NCBI GenBank assembly: GCA_009763385.1
Contig: CM019823.1
Location: 29,787,845 to 29,851,844, forward strand
DNA: 64,000 bases
Direction: 5' to 3'
From: Coix lacryma-jobi var. lacryma-jobi
Lineage: Eukaryota > Streptophyta > Magnoliopsida > Poales > Poaceae
Of the stretch, positions 1 through 10,901 are shown piece by piece. Made by a program: the position numbers and the translations under genes. Each line of letters starts with the position of its first letter. The first letter of the stretch is position 1. The notes under the pieces are model-generated. The model had not been told where the DNA came from and searched no databases. It was given only the letters and a program-made list of their open reading frames with translations.

Positions 1-38
1 GAGTCTCGCTCATAAAGGAAGAGTAGCGCGCTAGCGCG
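1..38 (+). repeat. Left arm of short inverted repeat in NUMT
   Basis: The first 38 bases match, imperfectly, the reverse complement of 3,389-3,423. Both arms contain GAGTCTCGC, a GAAGAGTA-like stretch and the self-complementary GCGCGCTAGCGCG core. Short dispersed repeats of this kind are common in plant mitochondrial genomes. Confidence 0.55.
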
Positions 39-2737
39 GCTCGCTTCGCTTTTCGACGCGGAGCTCGCAGCTGTCGAAGCCTGCTTCAAAACTACAGGGC
101 GTGCGTTAGCACTACGGCTTTTCAGCCTCCCTTTGCTGGTTCCGAACTATCACTGATCCCAGAGATCAACCTTCAAACCTTTTTCTTTGAATCTCAGGAA
201 CTCGGGGAGAAAGCTGGTTGGGGAACTGCTAAACGACCTAAAAGAAAGAGGAGACTGACTCTGACCTTTCAAAGCCCTATCTCATCTGGTTGATAGTAGA
301 AGGTACGTACGATGGTACCATGGACATAAACGAGGTCGAGCATATCTTTAATGATTTAAAACTAAAGCGTACCTAAAGCCTGCCCTGGATATGAAAAAGG
401 GATTTGAGCCAGAAGAAGATGAGGATCTATCACCAGATGAGGAAATGGAAACAACTAAGTATTAGTTAGGTTTAGGTTCCGGAAATGGAAATGGTAACAG
501 CGGCCCAAAACAAAAATGGTAAGGTTTTCTTTGAAAAGAAAAAGGAATGGGATGGGGTATGAATCCTTAACTACAAAAGTAAGCACCTCTCCTAACTAAT
601 TAGTTAGTATCGAGAGACTAGGCTTTTCATTAAAGTTGAAGGAGACAAACAAAGGTACTCTTGCCGATGGAAGAAATTCCATCGTCGTAAGGGAAGGCCT
701 TGGTCAATCAACTCACCGCCATTGACCAGGGGAGGGGGGAACAATCTGATGAGCGAGATCATAACACGTGAACAACAAACCATACCGATAGGTTGATAGT
801 TTTCTGTTGGTACGGCGTGTGGTCACAGGAACAATCGGCGGTCGTAGCATGAACTCAAGAGTACCTTCATTTTACAGCATATAGAGGTGTACCAATCCCA
901 CCATGATCGCCAGAGCAAGATTCATTCTTTAATCGCTACCAGATCAAACATGAGACCAGCATCCTAAAAAAGAAAAAGGAACGAAAAAGTTTTTAGAAAT
1001 CCTTATCTTTCGGCTTTTTAAAGAAGATAGGCCATTACAAAAACAAGGTCTAACAGTCGACTCTTTCCTATCAGGATTTGACAACCTGAATACCAAGGGA
1101 CCACTATTAGAAGAGAGCATAATAAGTAAATGCCGACGCCATCTTTTACTTTTTGGATGGTCGGCGGCGCCATAAACTCGATAACCAGCACCGCGGAGTC
1201 AATAAATTCAACTAAATAGAATCCTAAAACAATCTTATTCGAGCACACGCGGGACCCGCAGCAATGAAATTCACACAAGCGGCAATCATCCGAGCAGAGA
1301 ATGGAGAAGGGAAATATACTTTGAATTGTTTTTCCGAATGAGAAAGCCTTTGGCAAACTCCTTGCAAATCCGTTTTTGCCGGGCACAATAGACATATCTG
1401 CTCAGTCACAACATAAGGAACCCCCAATGTTCCTCAAAGCCTACCCGGCCTGACAGCTTTAGTTGAATGATCTGATCCCGAAGCTAGCTTTCTACTTAAA
1501 TTGCTATGACTGGCCAACTAATGATCGGACTACCTATCTTGATGTTTTGAATCTGTATTCAGAGCTTTTTTCCAACTACCGGGACTACTAATTTCAAGTA
1601 CAAAGCTCTCCTATGAATATGCTACTGCTCTTACTTTCTACCTGAATCCGAGCATTGAAGCAAGCTCTTTATCGCACCATAACCGAGTCTCTCCTTGCAG
1701 CTCTGATCAATCCACCCGGCATGCTCCTTACTCTTTTATTGTATGTCCATTTTTGCTTGATGTCTGGCTCACCGGATCTGGTACATGAAAAAGCCATTCC
1801 TTTTCGCTTTCCTTCAACCACTCAGTATACTTTTTTACTGGAAGAGTCAAGCGAAAGCAATTAGTTTAGAAGGAAGAGGAAGACCTGGGGGGCTTACGTC
1901 CTCATTTCACTCTTTTTGCTCCTGCGAGACACGACTCAACTACTTTTTACAATTGACAGGGTAGCTCGGAGGTCAGATGAGTCCCCATAAAGATAGATTA
2001 GTACTGGAAGGTTCAGATGAAGGAAGGGCTGAAACAAGGCACAAACTTTGAAATGGGGTAGGGTAAATAAATATGAGCAATCCGTGAGAATAGCAAACCC
2101 CTATCTCTTATAAAGAAGAAGATAGATAGGTCCACGAGTTGAGACAGAGAAGTTCTGACTAATCAAGTAGGAGTTTACCCACGAGAGTCAGAGGCTGCAT
2201 CATCAAAGGGGTATAGAAATAATTCAGAAGCACTATGGCCTGAAGCGAAGGGCAGGAACGAACGGAATCAATGTGTTCCAATTTATCCGGAGTAAGGACA
2301 GCAGCTGAGAAGGGGAAAAAAAATAGCGTAGAAAAAAAAGGTAGGACCAGATCATGCGAAGAGCTCTTCGCCCTATTGATTAGGAATCTCGATCAGAAAC
2401 CACCAGGCCATGTCTCCCGATAAAAGATGATCCCCACAATGGATGTCAGGCCTTGGCTTCATAAAATCTGATTGTATCCGCACTAGAGGATAAGAATACA
2501 GATAGGCTGACTAACTTCCAATTTTATTACCTGAAAAGATGAGAAAGGAATACCTGCAAAATAGAATAAACACATGGCACAGCTGGGTGCTAGAATAGTA
2601 GTTAATAGAAGTTCTAGTCACTTAAAAAAAATAACCACTGCTTAACTTAATTAGATCGTAGAAGATAAGCAAGCGGGTTCGGGCAGTTAGTCCTATTTGA
2701 AGGTAAGAAGTTCGGGTAGTAAGGGCTAGGTTTATAT

Positions 2738-3247
2738 CTCTGTTCGCCTAAACGGCCGTTTAATCCGTTTAAACACCGTTTAAACGGTAAACAGAGGTCA
2801 TCTGTTTTGTTTAGGCCCTAAACGGTGAATTAAACGGTTGGACCGTTTAAACCCGTTTAAACCATTTAAACCCGTCTAAATGGTCTAAAGAAAATCAGGT
2901 TAGACATGATTAAATGATCTAAACAACCATTTAATCCATAATTTGGTTAATTAGAGGACTACGACTACCATAATCAACACAAAACTAATTAACATTGTGA
3001 GTATATGAAATGTTGTGGGATTTAGATTTGTTCCAAAAATATTATTTGGTATAATATTTATTTTTTACATGTGCAAATATGTGCAGTTTCTATCAAATTT
3101 AATTTTTACATACATAAATATGTATATTTTAGTGTTACCATACAAAACCGTTTAGACCGTTTAACTCCATTTAAACACCGTTTAAACGGCCTAAACGCTA
3201 AACAAACAGTGACCGACTGTTTACCGTTTACTGTTTAGGAAAACATT
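2738..3247. mobile_element. hAT-like MITE inside the NUMT, TSD GGTTTATAT
   Basis: This 510-bp element is flanked by direct copies of GGTTTATAT (2,729-2,737 and 3,248-3,256), of which the inner 8 bp fit a hAT duplication. Its ends are imperfect inverted repeats: TGTTCGCCTAAACGG at the left, and TGTTTTCCTAAACAG as the reverse complement of the right. Both subterminal regions are packed with AAACGG and GTTTAAACGG motifs, as in non-autonomous hAT elements. There is no coding capacity. It interrupts mitochondrial-type DNA, so it inserted after the transfer to the nucleus. Confidence 0.75.
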
Positions 3248-3388
3248 GGTTTATATAGGGGCTATATTTTTGAGAAACATATGGTCTTGCTCATTTCCCA
3301 TCAAGGAATGGAGATTGGGTTGGTGTTTGGAAGGGATTCAGTAAACTGACCTTGGCCAGCAAGCAGAAAAAGGACTGACGTCTTGGGG

Positions 3389-3423
3389 CGCGCTAGCGCG
3401 CGTACTCTTCTTCTGCGAGACTC
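3389..3423 (-). repeat. Right arm of short inverted repeat in NUMT
   Basis: Reverse-complement partner of bases 1-38: a GCGCGCTAGCGCG-type core followed by an ACTCTTCTTC stretch and GCGAGACTC. Confidence 0.55.
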
Positions 3424-3718
3424 CATCCAAATCCATCACTTACTCGTTGGTTGGTGTTCCATTCTGTTATCTTAGACTATGCTGCCTTCTTCAATTCCAT
3501 TCTTCGTCTCCCTAGTCGAAGTCTTCTTGCTGGCCCAACCCAACATGCATTTTAGAGTGCCGTGCCAGGGCGATAGGCGCTCCGCAGTCACGCATGATCA
3601 CCAGAGCCTTTCTTGGCTATGTAAATATAGGGCCGGAATAAGTGCAAGATCCTCAACAAAATGGATTAAGGTGGGCTTCGGATTATTAATAATTTTTTCT
3701 ATCTTGTCTTTTTTTTCA

Positions 3719-4363
3719 TTAAGTTCTTGTTTGGTTTGAATCTGCCGCTATTATCACAATATCCCTCCTTTTAGGGATAAAGCTATCAATGGTGAATCGA
3801 GCATTCGCTATCCTTTTTTTTTTTTTAGCTTTTTTTAATTTGAATGGAAGAAAAGTAATGAAACCTGCGATGGCTACTGAATAACCTCCTTCTATTTTAT
3901 TAATTTGAAACCCTTTTACCTTTTTCTTCGTTCGCCAAATCTTCTTCAGTTCTATCCAAGCTCGGTTTTGTCTGAATCTTTGTGGAAGAAGAAGCGGTTC
4001 GCCAGCCGCTACATCCAGGGATCCCACAAAATCATTAAACCTGGCGGCTGCTCGCTCTTTGATCAGTGATTCACCGGCCACTAGATCGATGAAGAATCTC
4101 TCAAAAATCCGCTCTTTGATCAGTGATTCACCAGCCACTACATTCTTGGATCCCACCTTATTCTCAAACCTGGTGGCTCGCTTGATTGGCAGTCCTGTAA
4201 GCTCATCTTGCATACAAATTTTTGGGGTACCAAGGCCTGCATCCACCAAGAACATTTCTTCCCTTAAGCGTAAGCGTAAAACTGAAGATTGTAAGGCGTT
4301 TCCACTACATAATAAGAAACTCGAATTAGATCTTGGAAATGATCGACTCCAATAGATGCTCAT
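3719..4363 (-). CDS. rps1: Mitochondrial-type ribosomal protein S1 reading frame in the NUMT
   Basis: In the organelle this protein is part of the small mitoribosomal subunit. The frame is open for 214 codons. I chose the second of two adjacent ATGs (4,363) because the protein then begins MSIYWSRSFPRSNSSF, the family's usual start. The body has the family's repeated VAGESLIKER segment twice (roughly residues 76-106), followed by a basic, glycine-containing region (KGFQINKIEGGYSVAIAGF). Oddities: a lysine-rich KKAKKKKR stretch encoded by a long homopolymer near 3,810-3,835, and a C-terminal tail running past the expected end. Without a mitochondrial promoter or nuclear targeting leader it is probably not expressed, even though it is not visibly broken. 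Identity is well supported by eye; function here is doubtful. Confidence 0.75.
   Translation of the reverse strand: MSIYWSRSFPRSNSSFLLCSGNALQSSVLRLRLREEMFLVDAGLGTPKICMQDELTGLPIKRATRFENKVGSKNVVAGESLIKERIFERFFIDLVAGESLIKERAAARFNDFVGSLDVAAGEPLLLPQRFRQNRAWIELKKIWRTKKKVKGFQINKIEGGYSVAIAGFITFLPFKLKKAKKKKRIANARFTIDSFIPKRRDIVIIAADSNQTRT
3810..3840. repeat. Poly-T tract inside rps1
   Basis: Runs of T (poly-A in the coding sense) encode the KKAKKKKR segment of the rps1 frame. This is a likely slippage site that has changed the protein without closing the frame. Confidence 0.6.
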
Positions 4364-4607
4364 CATAAGCTTTTTTTTCCTCCTATTCCTATTGATCAGA
4401 AGTATCCAGCAGCGCCACGCCAGAGTTACTTCCGAAGCGCTACGGACGGGACGAAATCCGGCAGCCAGTTGCTGGCTCTGAATAACCAGCCCAGCAAGAA
4501 GCTAAATTCTTCCATAACATAACGGGGCGGGGTTGCGCGCGAGCCGAGTGACGTAGGTGCACAAGAGTACTTCGCTAACAGTAAAGAGGCACATAATTCT
4601 AGACTTA

Positions 4608-4920
4608 GGAGGTGTTTGGTCCCAGAAACTAAACATTGGTTTCTATCACATCAGATATTTAGACACTAATTTAGAGTATTAAACATAAACTAAGTATAAA
4701 ACTAACTACACAATCGAGTCTAATTTGCGAGATGAATTTACTAAAACTAATTAGTTCATGATTTGATAATGTGATGCTACAGTAAATATGTGCTAATGAT
4801 AGATTAATTAGGTTTAATATATTTGCCTCACGAATTAGCCTCCATCTATGTAATTCATTTTATAATTAGCTCATGTTTAGTTCTTCTAATTAGCATCAAA
4901 CATTTGATCCAAATAGCCTC
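4608..4920. mobile_element. Tourist-like MITE (PIF/Harbinger type), TSD TTA
   Basis: The 313-bp AT-rich element starts GGAGGTGTTTGGTCCC and ends in a sequence whose reverse complement begins GAGGCTATTTGGATC. It is flanked by TTA (4,605-4,607 and 4,921-4,923), the 3-bp duplication of Harbinger-type elements. It has no ORF and sits directly at the right edge of the NUMT. Confidence 0.75.
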
Positions 4921-5007
4921 TTAGACACAGTCCCTCCGTGACTTTGAAAAAGTTTATGAAAAAACATCTATAATATAAAATAGTTTAATTGACTTTTCTA
5001 TAAAATA

Positions 5008-5220
5008 CTTCCTTCATCCTAAATTGTAAGTCGTTTGACTTATTTGAGCTATATTTGACCACTCGTCTTATTCAAAAATTTGTGCAAAATACTATATTAA
5101 TAAAGCTTCTTCAAGAATGACTCAAATTTGACTATATTTGTATAAATTTTGTTGAATAAGATGAGTGGTCAAACTTGACGCCAAAAAAGTCAAATGACTT
5201 ACAATTTGGGATGGAGGAAG
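5008..5220. mobile_element. Stowaway-like MITE (Tc1/mariner type), TSD TA
   Basis: A 213-bp foldback element whose ends are near-perfect inverted copies: CTTCCTTCATCCTAAATTG on the left and CTTCCTCCATCCCAAATTG as the reverse complement on the right. Both continue into GTAAGTCRTTTGAC. It is flanked by TA. Confidence 0.8.
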
Positions 5221-5386
5221 TATATTCTACCAATGTATATTTATTTTAACTTGTAAATGCTACTATATTTTTCTAAAAACTTTGTCAAAACTATAGATAT
5301 TTGGCTGGGGAAAATGTCAAAGTGAACTATGGATTAGAATAAAGGATGTACAAAATAAGTGTATGTTAAGTACACACCTCCGTTCC

Positions 5387-5604
5387 AAAATAGTTAGCCA
5401 TTATACTATTCAAATTTTTGTCCTAAAATACTTGACATTCTATTTTCTAGCGTATCTTTCTCTTTTCTCAATGCACACCTTTCTTTTCCCAATATCACAT
5501 CTCTATATCTCTCCTTTCTCATGAGGGATATTTTGATCTTTTAGCTATAAACATTGGTATCTAATGAAGCAAGTGGCTAATTAAGCTGCACGGTACGGAG
5601 AGAG
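5387..5604. mobile_element. Probable Stowaway-like MITE, imperfect ends
   Basis: CTCCGTTCCAAAATAGTTAGCCA on the left and the reverse complement of the right end, which contains CTCTCTCCGTACCG and TTAGCCACTT, look like degenerate terminal inverted repeats. I could not find a clean TA duplication, so the limits are approximate. Confidence 0.4.
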
Positions 5605-6127
5605 TTTGACAAGACTTATTTCAAATCAAATATGTTTGAAATAAAACCTCAGACTAAGTGGTTTGAGAAGTTGTTGACTCAACTTTTGGTCGAGCCATAC
5701 GTGAGCAATGGGCCATTCCTAAATATCTCGAGGTTTAAGCTTTTATAAGTGGAAACCAAAGTAGATTTTAGGAGTATATGGTTATGAATCTAGGCTTTGA
5801 AATTCCAGTACCTTTCTTTGTTTATTGTTGTTCAATGGAAACAAGCAACAACGGCACAGGTTCTTGGTTCTAACCCAATTGATGCCTCATTTTTGAAGAG
5901 AACTGGATGCAAAAAAATAAAATAAAAAAAACTAAGTGGCACATCCTTGTTGCAAGGCGGGTCGCTAACAAAAAGTTCAGAGAAAAAGGCTTTATATATA
6001 AGACATCTAGTCAACGGTGTAATTCAAATAAACTATTCTAAAAATTTGGTATATGGATAAACCTCTAAAATAAAAAATTGGTATTTTAAAAAGGGGTTGG
6101 AATTTGGCATATGAATAAACCTCTAAA

Positions 6128-6161
<34 letters not shown>

Positions 6162-6291
6162 TTTGCGTACTTACATAACACTAGAACACTGTTTGGTTGT
6201 ATGTGAGGTAACGCAAACAAAAATAGAACAAAAACTAATTTCGTTACAGGCAGGAGACAATTTTGAACTGCTTCTATTTACGTTTGTGTTA
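5605..6291. other. Intergenic AT-rich DNA, no gene seen
   Basis: No coding signal was seen. The stretch contains a (TAA)n microsatellite at about 6,128-6,161. Confidence 0.5.
6128..6161. repeat. (TAA)n microsatellite
   Basis: About eleven uninterrupted AAT/TAA units. Confidence 0.9.
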
Positions 6292-6896
6292 CTCCCTCTA
6301 ACCCAAATTATAAGACATTCCAAAAATCTTCTTGGAGAGTCAAAGTTTTTTAATTTTGACCAAATTCATATGATAAGATAATAATATTTATAATACCAAT
6401 ACAATTAGATTTTTTATTAGTTATATTTTCATAATATACATATTTGATGTTATAAATTTTTGTGTTTCTCTCTATAATTTTGGTTAAAGTTAAAAAACTT
6501 TGACTCTCCAAGATTTTTGTAATGCCTTAGAGCAACTCCAACGGTTTTACAAATGAGTTTAGTATTCTTGTTTTTGCAAAAATATCTAAAAATCTCCTAT
6601 CCAACGGTTTGGCAAATGAGCTGAGCATTTTTAGCAACTTGACAAACACCGGGTGATATTTGACATATATAGCAAGCTGCAGTTCACTTGGTAATTGCCC
6701 TCGCGTGCTACTCCCGCGAGACATTTCCCTCTCGCGCGCACAATTTTTTAGTTTTGCCAAGTCTAGATGTAAAACTGTTGGAGATTGCCTCTTTTTACCT
6801 TTGTCATATTAATTTGAGAGTTAGCAAATATTATATTTTGCCAAACAAAAAATACAAAACCATTTAAGTTGCTCTTGTAATTTGGGATGGATGGAG
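6292..6896. mobile_element. Stowaway-like MITE interrupted by a nested MITE, TSD TA
   Basis: The left end is CTCCCTCTAACCCAAATTATAAG after TA (6,290-6,291). The right end, in reverse complement, is CTCCATCCATCCCAAATTAC before TA (6,897-6,898). Long internal arms (CTTGGAGAGTCAAAGTTTTTTAA and its inverse) confirm the foldback. The right arm is split at 6,529/6,530 by another element, which restarts the host sequence at about 6,875. Confidence 0.75.
6530..6874. mobile_element. Nested MITE with GAGCAACTCCAACGG-type ends
   Basis: The ends are GAGCAACTCCAACGG on the left and GAGCAACTTAAATGG as the reverse complement on the right. The 3-bp flanks are TTA and TTG, so the duplication is imperfect. 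Removing this segment rejoins the outer Stowaway's right arm. The type fits PIF/Harbinger-like MITEs of grasses with GAGCATCTCCAAC-like ends. Confidence 0.65.
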
Positions 6897-7060
6897 TACT
6901 ATGCAAATAACCGGACAACACCTAGGTATATATGAATGCACCGTCAAGTCAAGGCACCAGAGAGTGAGTAGCGTAGTGATTGATAGATGTCGTGGTTTAG
7001 ACAAAGGAGATTCATAATTTTTTTTTCTGATGATGGTTTGAATCAAGCCCAAATATAAAA

Positions 7061-7918
7061 GGGAAAATTGCATGATTGTCCTCATTTTCACTTCTAACTG
7101 TATATTTGCGTTTTCTGAATTTAAGTGTTCGCGTTGTCCTCATTCCGTTAAGTGATAGTAACGATGTGTGCTAGAAGCTGCAAAGACATATATATATATA
7201 TACCTTTGGTATAAATGACATTATAATCTACAATCTTTTTCATATATAGATATAGATATAAAACAATAGAAATATATATTTTATAATAAAATAACAAAAA
7301 TGACATAACATATTTTGGGTGTATTTGAACACATATTCTTACAAGTATCAGTATAAAATCTCTCTGAAAAAACAATTCCACCATCGAGAATAAAGCTCTC
7401 TGTTCGATTTGTGTGTCGGACTAGGCGGAGCTTGGATCGATTTGTACGTTTTTATTTCAATCTTCTATTTGACCTCTATTCTAAACACGATCACCTAAAG
7501 CAAACTAATAAAAAATAATAATAAAAAGAAATAAAAATGAAAGCCCAAATGACTTTCATATCACTGCCTTATTCTTAACGCGTCTAGCTGCGCGGGTAAG
7601 GGGTAAGCAGTGGTGCACACCAGCAGCACGACAGATAAGCGGCTGAAGACGAGCTATAGGTTATTTAATTATAAAATATATCTTGCTATTATTTATATCT
7701 GTATGTATATGTACAAAAAGTTATAGGTTATAGTGTTATTTATTGCTAAGGGTATATATGTCTTTGCAGCCTCTAGCTAACACCGTTAGTATCACTTAAC
7801 AAAACGTGGGCAACATGAACACTCAAGTTCAAAAAATAAGGACAAATATACAAAGTCTAAAAATGAAGGACAAACATGTATTTAGAAGTAAAAATAAGGG
7901 CAGAAATGTAATTGCCCC
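7061..7918. mobile_element. Mutator-like foldback element, 9-bp TSD AATATAAAA
   Basis: Perfect 9-bp direct repeats AATATAAAA (7,052-7,060 and 7,919-7,927) flank an 858-bp element. Its terminal inverted repeats extend about 150-160 bp, from GGGAAAATTGCATGATTGTCC inward to the CTGCAAAGACATATATA segment, and its mirror image ends ATTGCCCC. The 9-bp duplication and long arms are diagnostic of Mutator-like elements. It has no transposase and the centre is AT-rich. Its right end is 287 bp upstream of the RPB10 start codon. Confidence 0.85.
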
Positions 7919-7927
7919 AATATAAAA

Positions 7928-8205
7928 TAAGCGAACTTATGGCGGAGTCAAACAATAAATTCAGATCTGTATCAGAAAAGTTTTTATAGACCTATAATTT
8001 ATAATACTTTTGGAGTGCCTTCCTAAAAATAAAATATCTCTAAAACTGAAAATGAAAAGTAATAAATAAAGGAAAACCTCGCAGAAACCCCCTCCCCGTA
8101 GAAACCCCTCCTCTTCCCGTTCCCGTTCCCGTTCCCGTTCCCCTTCCCCTTCCCTTCCCTTCCCTTCCGGCAACCGGCGAATCCATCCTTCCGGCGGCGG
8201 TGAAG
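7928..8205 (+). promoter_or_regulatory. RPB10 upstream region and 5' UTR
   Basis: The short interval between the Mutator-like element and the RPB10 ATG must hold the promoter. An AATAAATAAAGG stretch at about 8,060-8,072 could serve as TATA-type sequence. A pyrimidine-rich run of TTCCCG/TTCCC units (about 8,110-8,170) lies in the probable leader, as is common in 5' UTRs of ribosome- and polymerase-related plant genes. The promoter call is inferred from position. Confidence 0.4.
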
Positions 8206-9968
8206 ATGATCATCCCGGTGCGCTGCTTCACATGCGGCAAGGTATCGCAGCTTCCCCCTTCCCTTTCTCTCCTACCTGCCCCACTTTGATCCGTGCCTAG
8301 GCGCATGCGGGTTCTCTGTTCCGTGCGCCAGGGTTTAGTAGCGTCGTCTTCTCAATTGGGTCTAATCCATCTAAATTATTTTGGTTTCTGGTGGCGCAGG
8401 TGGTCGGGGACAAATGGGATGCGTACCTCGAGCTCGTTCAGGCGGATTATGCCGAGAGGTAGGATGAGTTTTCCCAACCAGTCTAAAAATCTATATCTGT
8501 ATGCTGTGACCTTTCTTCGTTGGATCACGTCTTTGTGAGTCCGGGATTGGGGATGCGTTTGGAGGTAACTATAGGTTGTGTTAGTGTTTGTGGATGTAGA
8601 CTGTAGAGTGTAGAGCCTTATCGGTTTTTTTTTTCTACATGTCAAATCCTTGTGTGATGGATTCAGTTAGTTTGTTAATTAACAAGACTCTGACAATACT
8701 CACCAGGCACGCTGGATTGGTTGGGTGTCTGCAGTGTGCGCCATAGCTTTGGTGATCTACTAGGTCCGTTGTGCAGTATGGTGAATTTACATGAACCACA
8801 TATCCAGCTTGAGTTCTGTGGTGATTCCTGTGGAGTGTGGACTAATTAGAGTAATATTGTATTTCTGAAGTGCCTTTTATCGAGGAATCTGATGCTTGTA
8901 TATGATATGAACATCAGAGATAACCTGCTTCTCTGTAGCTTCTGGTGGTCTACAAATGTTTGACCCGTGTGACTATCTGGCATGTTTGTATGGTGTTTGT
9001 AAGTAGATTTGAATGCTGTTATTTTAGGAATTAGGATCATCCAAAACTATTTCTGGCTTCAAAGCAAGGTAAAAGCAAATAAATCTTTGCGGTCAGCTGG
9101 AGTAATTCATCACAGATTCATAGAGGTGCCTGTGCACAATCTTTGGGTGTGAACATACTTCTACTTTTTTCATTTTTCAAATAATGAGAAGATGCACACT
9201 TAAGAAGGCAAATAAAAGAAGATGAAGCTGCTGTAGCAATTGTTGAGGTGTGGTAGCCCTTCCCATGCATTATCTCTAGGAAACATGCTTCACAAGATAC
9301 CAAATAGAGTTAAACAAGTTAGGTAAAAAGGTAATGATCAGGGTCTACTGATGACTAGAGAGCACACAAAATCATAAGGATGTGACTAGAATATGGCTCT
9401 ATGGATTCAGGAGTTTTTCCCATTAAAATTTTGATTTTGAAACTGACAATGCTTCGACTTATGAATTTTTGAAGTTCCATTTTTAGCAGTTAAGCTTATA
9501 CTATGATAAAACTTGTGGGGCCTGCATTTGCTTCAGATTGGATCATTTTTTAAACCATTCCAGAACATGGACTTATACTTGCAGTTTGTTTCTTTTAGCA
9601 AAGCTCCCTGAACCTTTTGTCAACAGTATGTTTGCACTATAGGAGGCTATGATCTTTTCTAACAAGAACAGTAATTTCTTTGTATTGCAGCCAAATCTCC
9701 TTTTCAGGCATAAGGTTGAGTTTGGTGCCATTTAGCATTAATTTAGGTTAAAAAAAGTATGCACTACAAACTTCGCAATTACTTCCACAATTAACTTCCA
9801 CGTCACAGGCAGTGTTATTAAGTTATCCCACTAATCATGGGTCAGGCCTACAGTTGATGGACCTTGATTATCCACTCTGGGACGATTGGTGCAGTTAGAA
9901 GTCTGATGTCCAACTAGTGATTAATCATGATTATTGTCCGATTAGCTCAAGGATGACTAGCCTAAGCC

Positions 9969-10013
<45 letters not shown>

Positions 10014-10901
10014 GTGAGATGCTCAGCTGGGCTTCGGGGCACTTGGCCTTTTGATTTTGGCCCAGAAGTAAATGGTCCAGCAGTTTTACCAATTTATGAT
10101 AATATCTTTGTGCAGTGTGCAGTTGTGCTCTGGTGTAAACTCGTATCAGTACTTAACTACTTGATGCTTAACTTAATTACTGAATACTTGTACAGTTAAA
10201 TTGTATACATCCTGGGTGGTAGGGAAATAGACCAGACATCTATACTGCTTGCTAGCCAACTAGCCACCTACTAATCAGATCTGATCAGCTGATTGGTACC
10301 CACATGACTAGGCTTGCTGAGGTGATTTGAAAAGATTGACGATGGGGTGTGCTATGAATCATTTAACAAAAAGCTTCACATGTTTTTGGTATGCAATTCC
10401 TTTTTGTTGAATTGATTGCAAATTGTCTTGAATTGAATCAGCTGGTACGAATCCTCATATGGGATCACCTGTGGTAGTTCAGTTTATCTCGAATAAAAGA
10501 ACTTGCTGAATGCGGCCTTCCACGGTACAATCTTAGGGATCTATGGGGAGTTGGGAGCGTTATACAAGTTTAGCGGACTTTCAAACTTTCGACCACATAA
10601 ATACGAAAATGTTTAGCTAATCTGGACCCTTCTATCAAATACCAATTAAGCAATGTTTTCCATGTGCATCTATTTGCAGTGAGGCTCTGACTGCCTTGAA
10701 GTTAGACCGTTATTGCTGTAGGCGAATGCTGATGACCCATGTCGACCTCATTGAGAAGCTCCTCAACTACAACGGTAAGTGGGACTGTTCAGTTCTGTCG
10801 CGTGCAGTCTTGGCTGAGATTCGTTTTATCTTTGCCCAGCATGTCACTAACACTCTCATTCGTTGACAGCGCTGGAGAAGACGCCTGACACTGCCAGTTA
10901 A
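8206..10901 (+). CDS. NRPB10: RNA polymerases I, II and III shared subunit RPABC5 (RPB10), four exons
   Basis: RPB10 is a small zinc-binding subunit shared by the three nuclear RNA polymerases and needed for core assembly. Exons are 8,206-8,241, 8,400-8,458, 10,680-10,774 and 10,870-10,901, all joined at GT-AG sites with phases that keep one frame. The 73-aa product starts MIIPVRCFTCGK, so the first zinc pair is C7/C10. The second pair is the adjacent C44/C45 in RYCCRRMLMTHVDLIEKLL, a hallmark of the family. Usual length is about 70 aa, so the gene looks complete. Intron 2 is 2.2 kb, very large for such a small gene, and holds a GA microsatellite. The C-terminus is short and variable (LEKTPDTAS). 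The open reading frames in intron 2 are not part of the gene. Confidence 0.95.
8459..10679 (+). other. RPB10 intron 2 (2.2 kb)
   Basis: GT at 8,459 and a TTTGCAG acceptor at 10,679 bound this intron. It contains only non-coding AT-rich DNA and a (GA)n tract; I see no clear transposon ends and no conserved ORF. Confidence 0.8.
9971..10011. repeat. (GA)n microsatellite in RPB10 intron 2
   Basis: About twenty uninterrupted GA units. Confidence 0.95.

Larger units (their letters stand above)
1..4600. other. Nuclear insertion of plant mitochondrial DNA (NUMT), approximate right edge
   Basis: The block has the texture of plant mitochondrial DNA: balanced composition, no codon-biased long ORFs, and a recognisable mitochondrial ribosomal protein S1 gene at 3,719-4,363. 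A short inverted repeat (1-38 against 3,389-3,423, sharing a GCGCGCTAGCGCG core) is also typical of such genomes. It lies in nuclear DNA, because a hAT-like MITE is inserted in it and a Tourist MITE starts at 4,608. I recognise no other mitochondrial gene in 1-3,700; the small ORFs there look like chance. The right edge lies somewhere in 4,500-4,604 and the left edge is outside the window. Origin is inferred from rps1 plus sequence character. Confidence 0.7.

Noticed and set aside
1018..1864. Small ORFs in the mitochondrial-type segment
   Set aside because: None resembles a known mitochondrial protein and they overlap on both strands.
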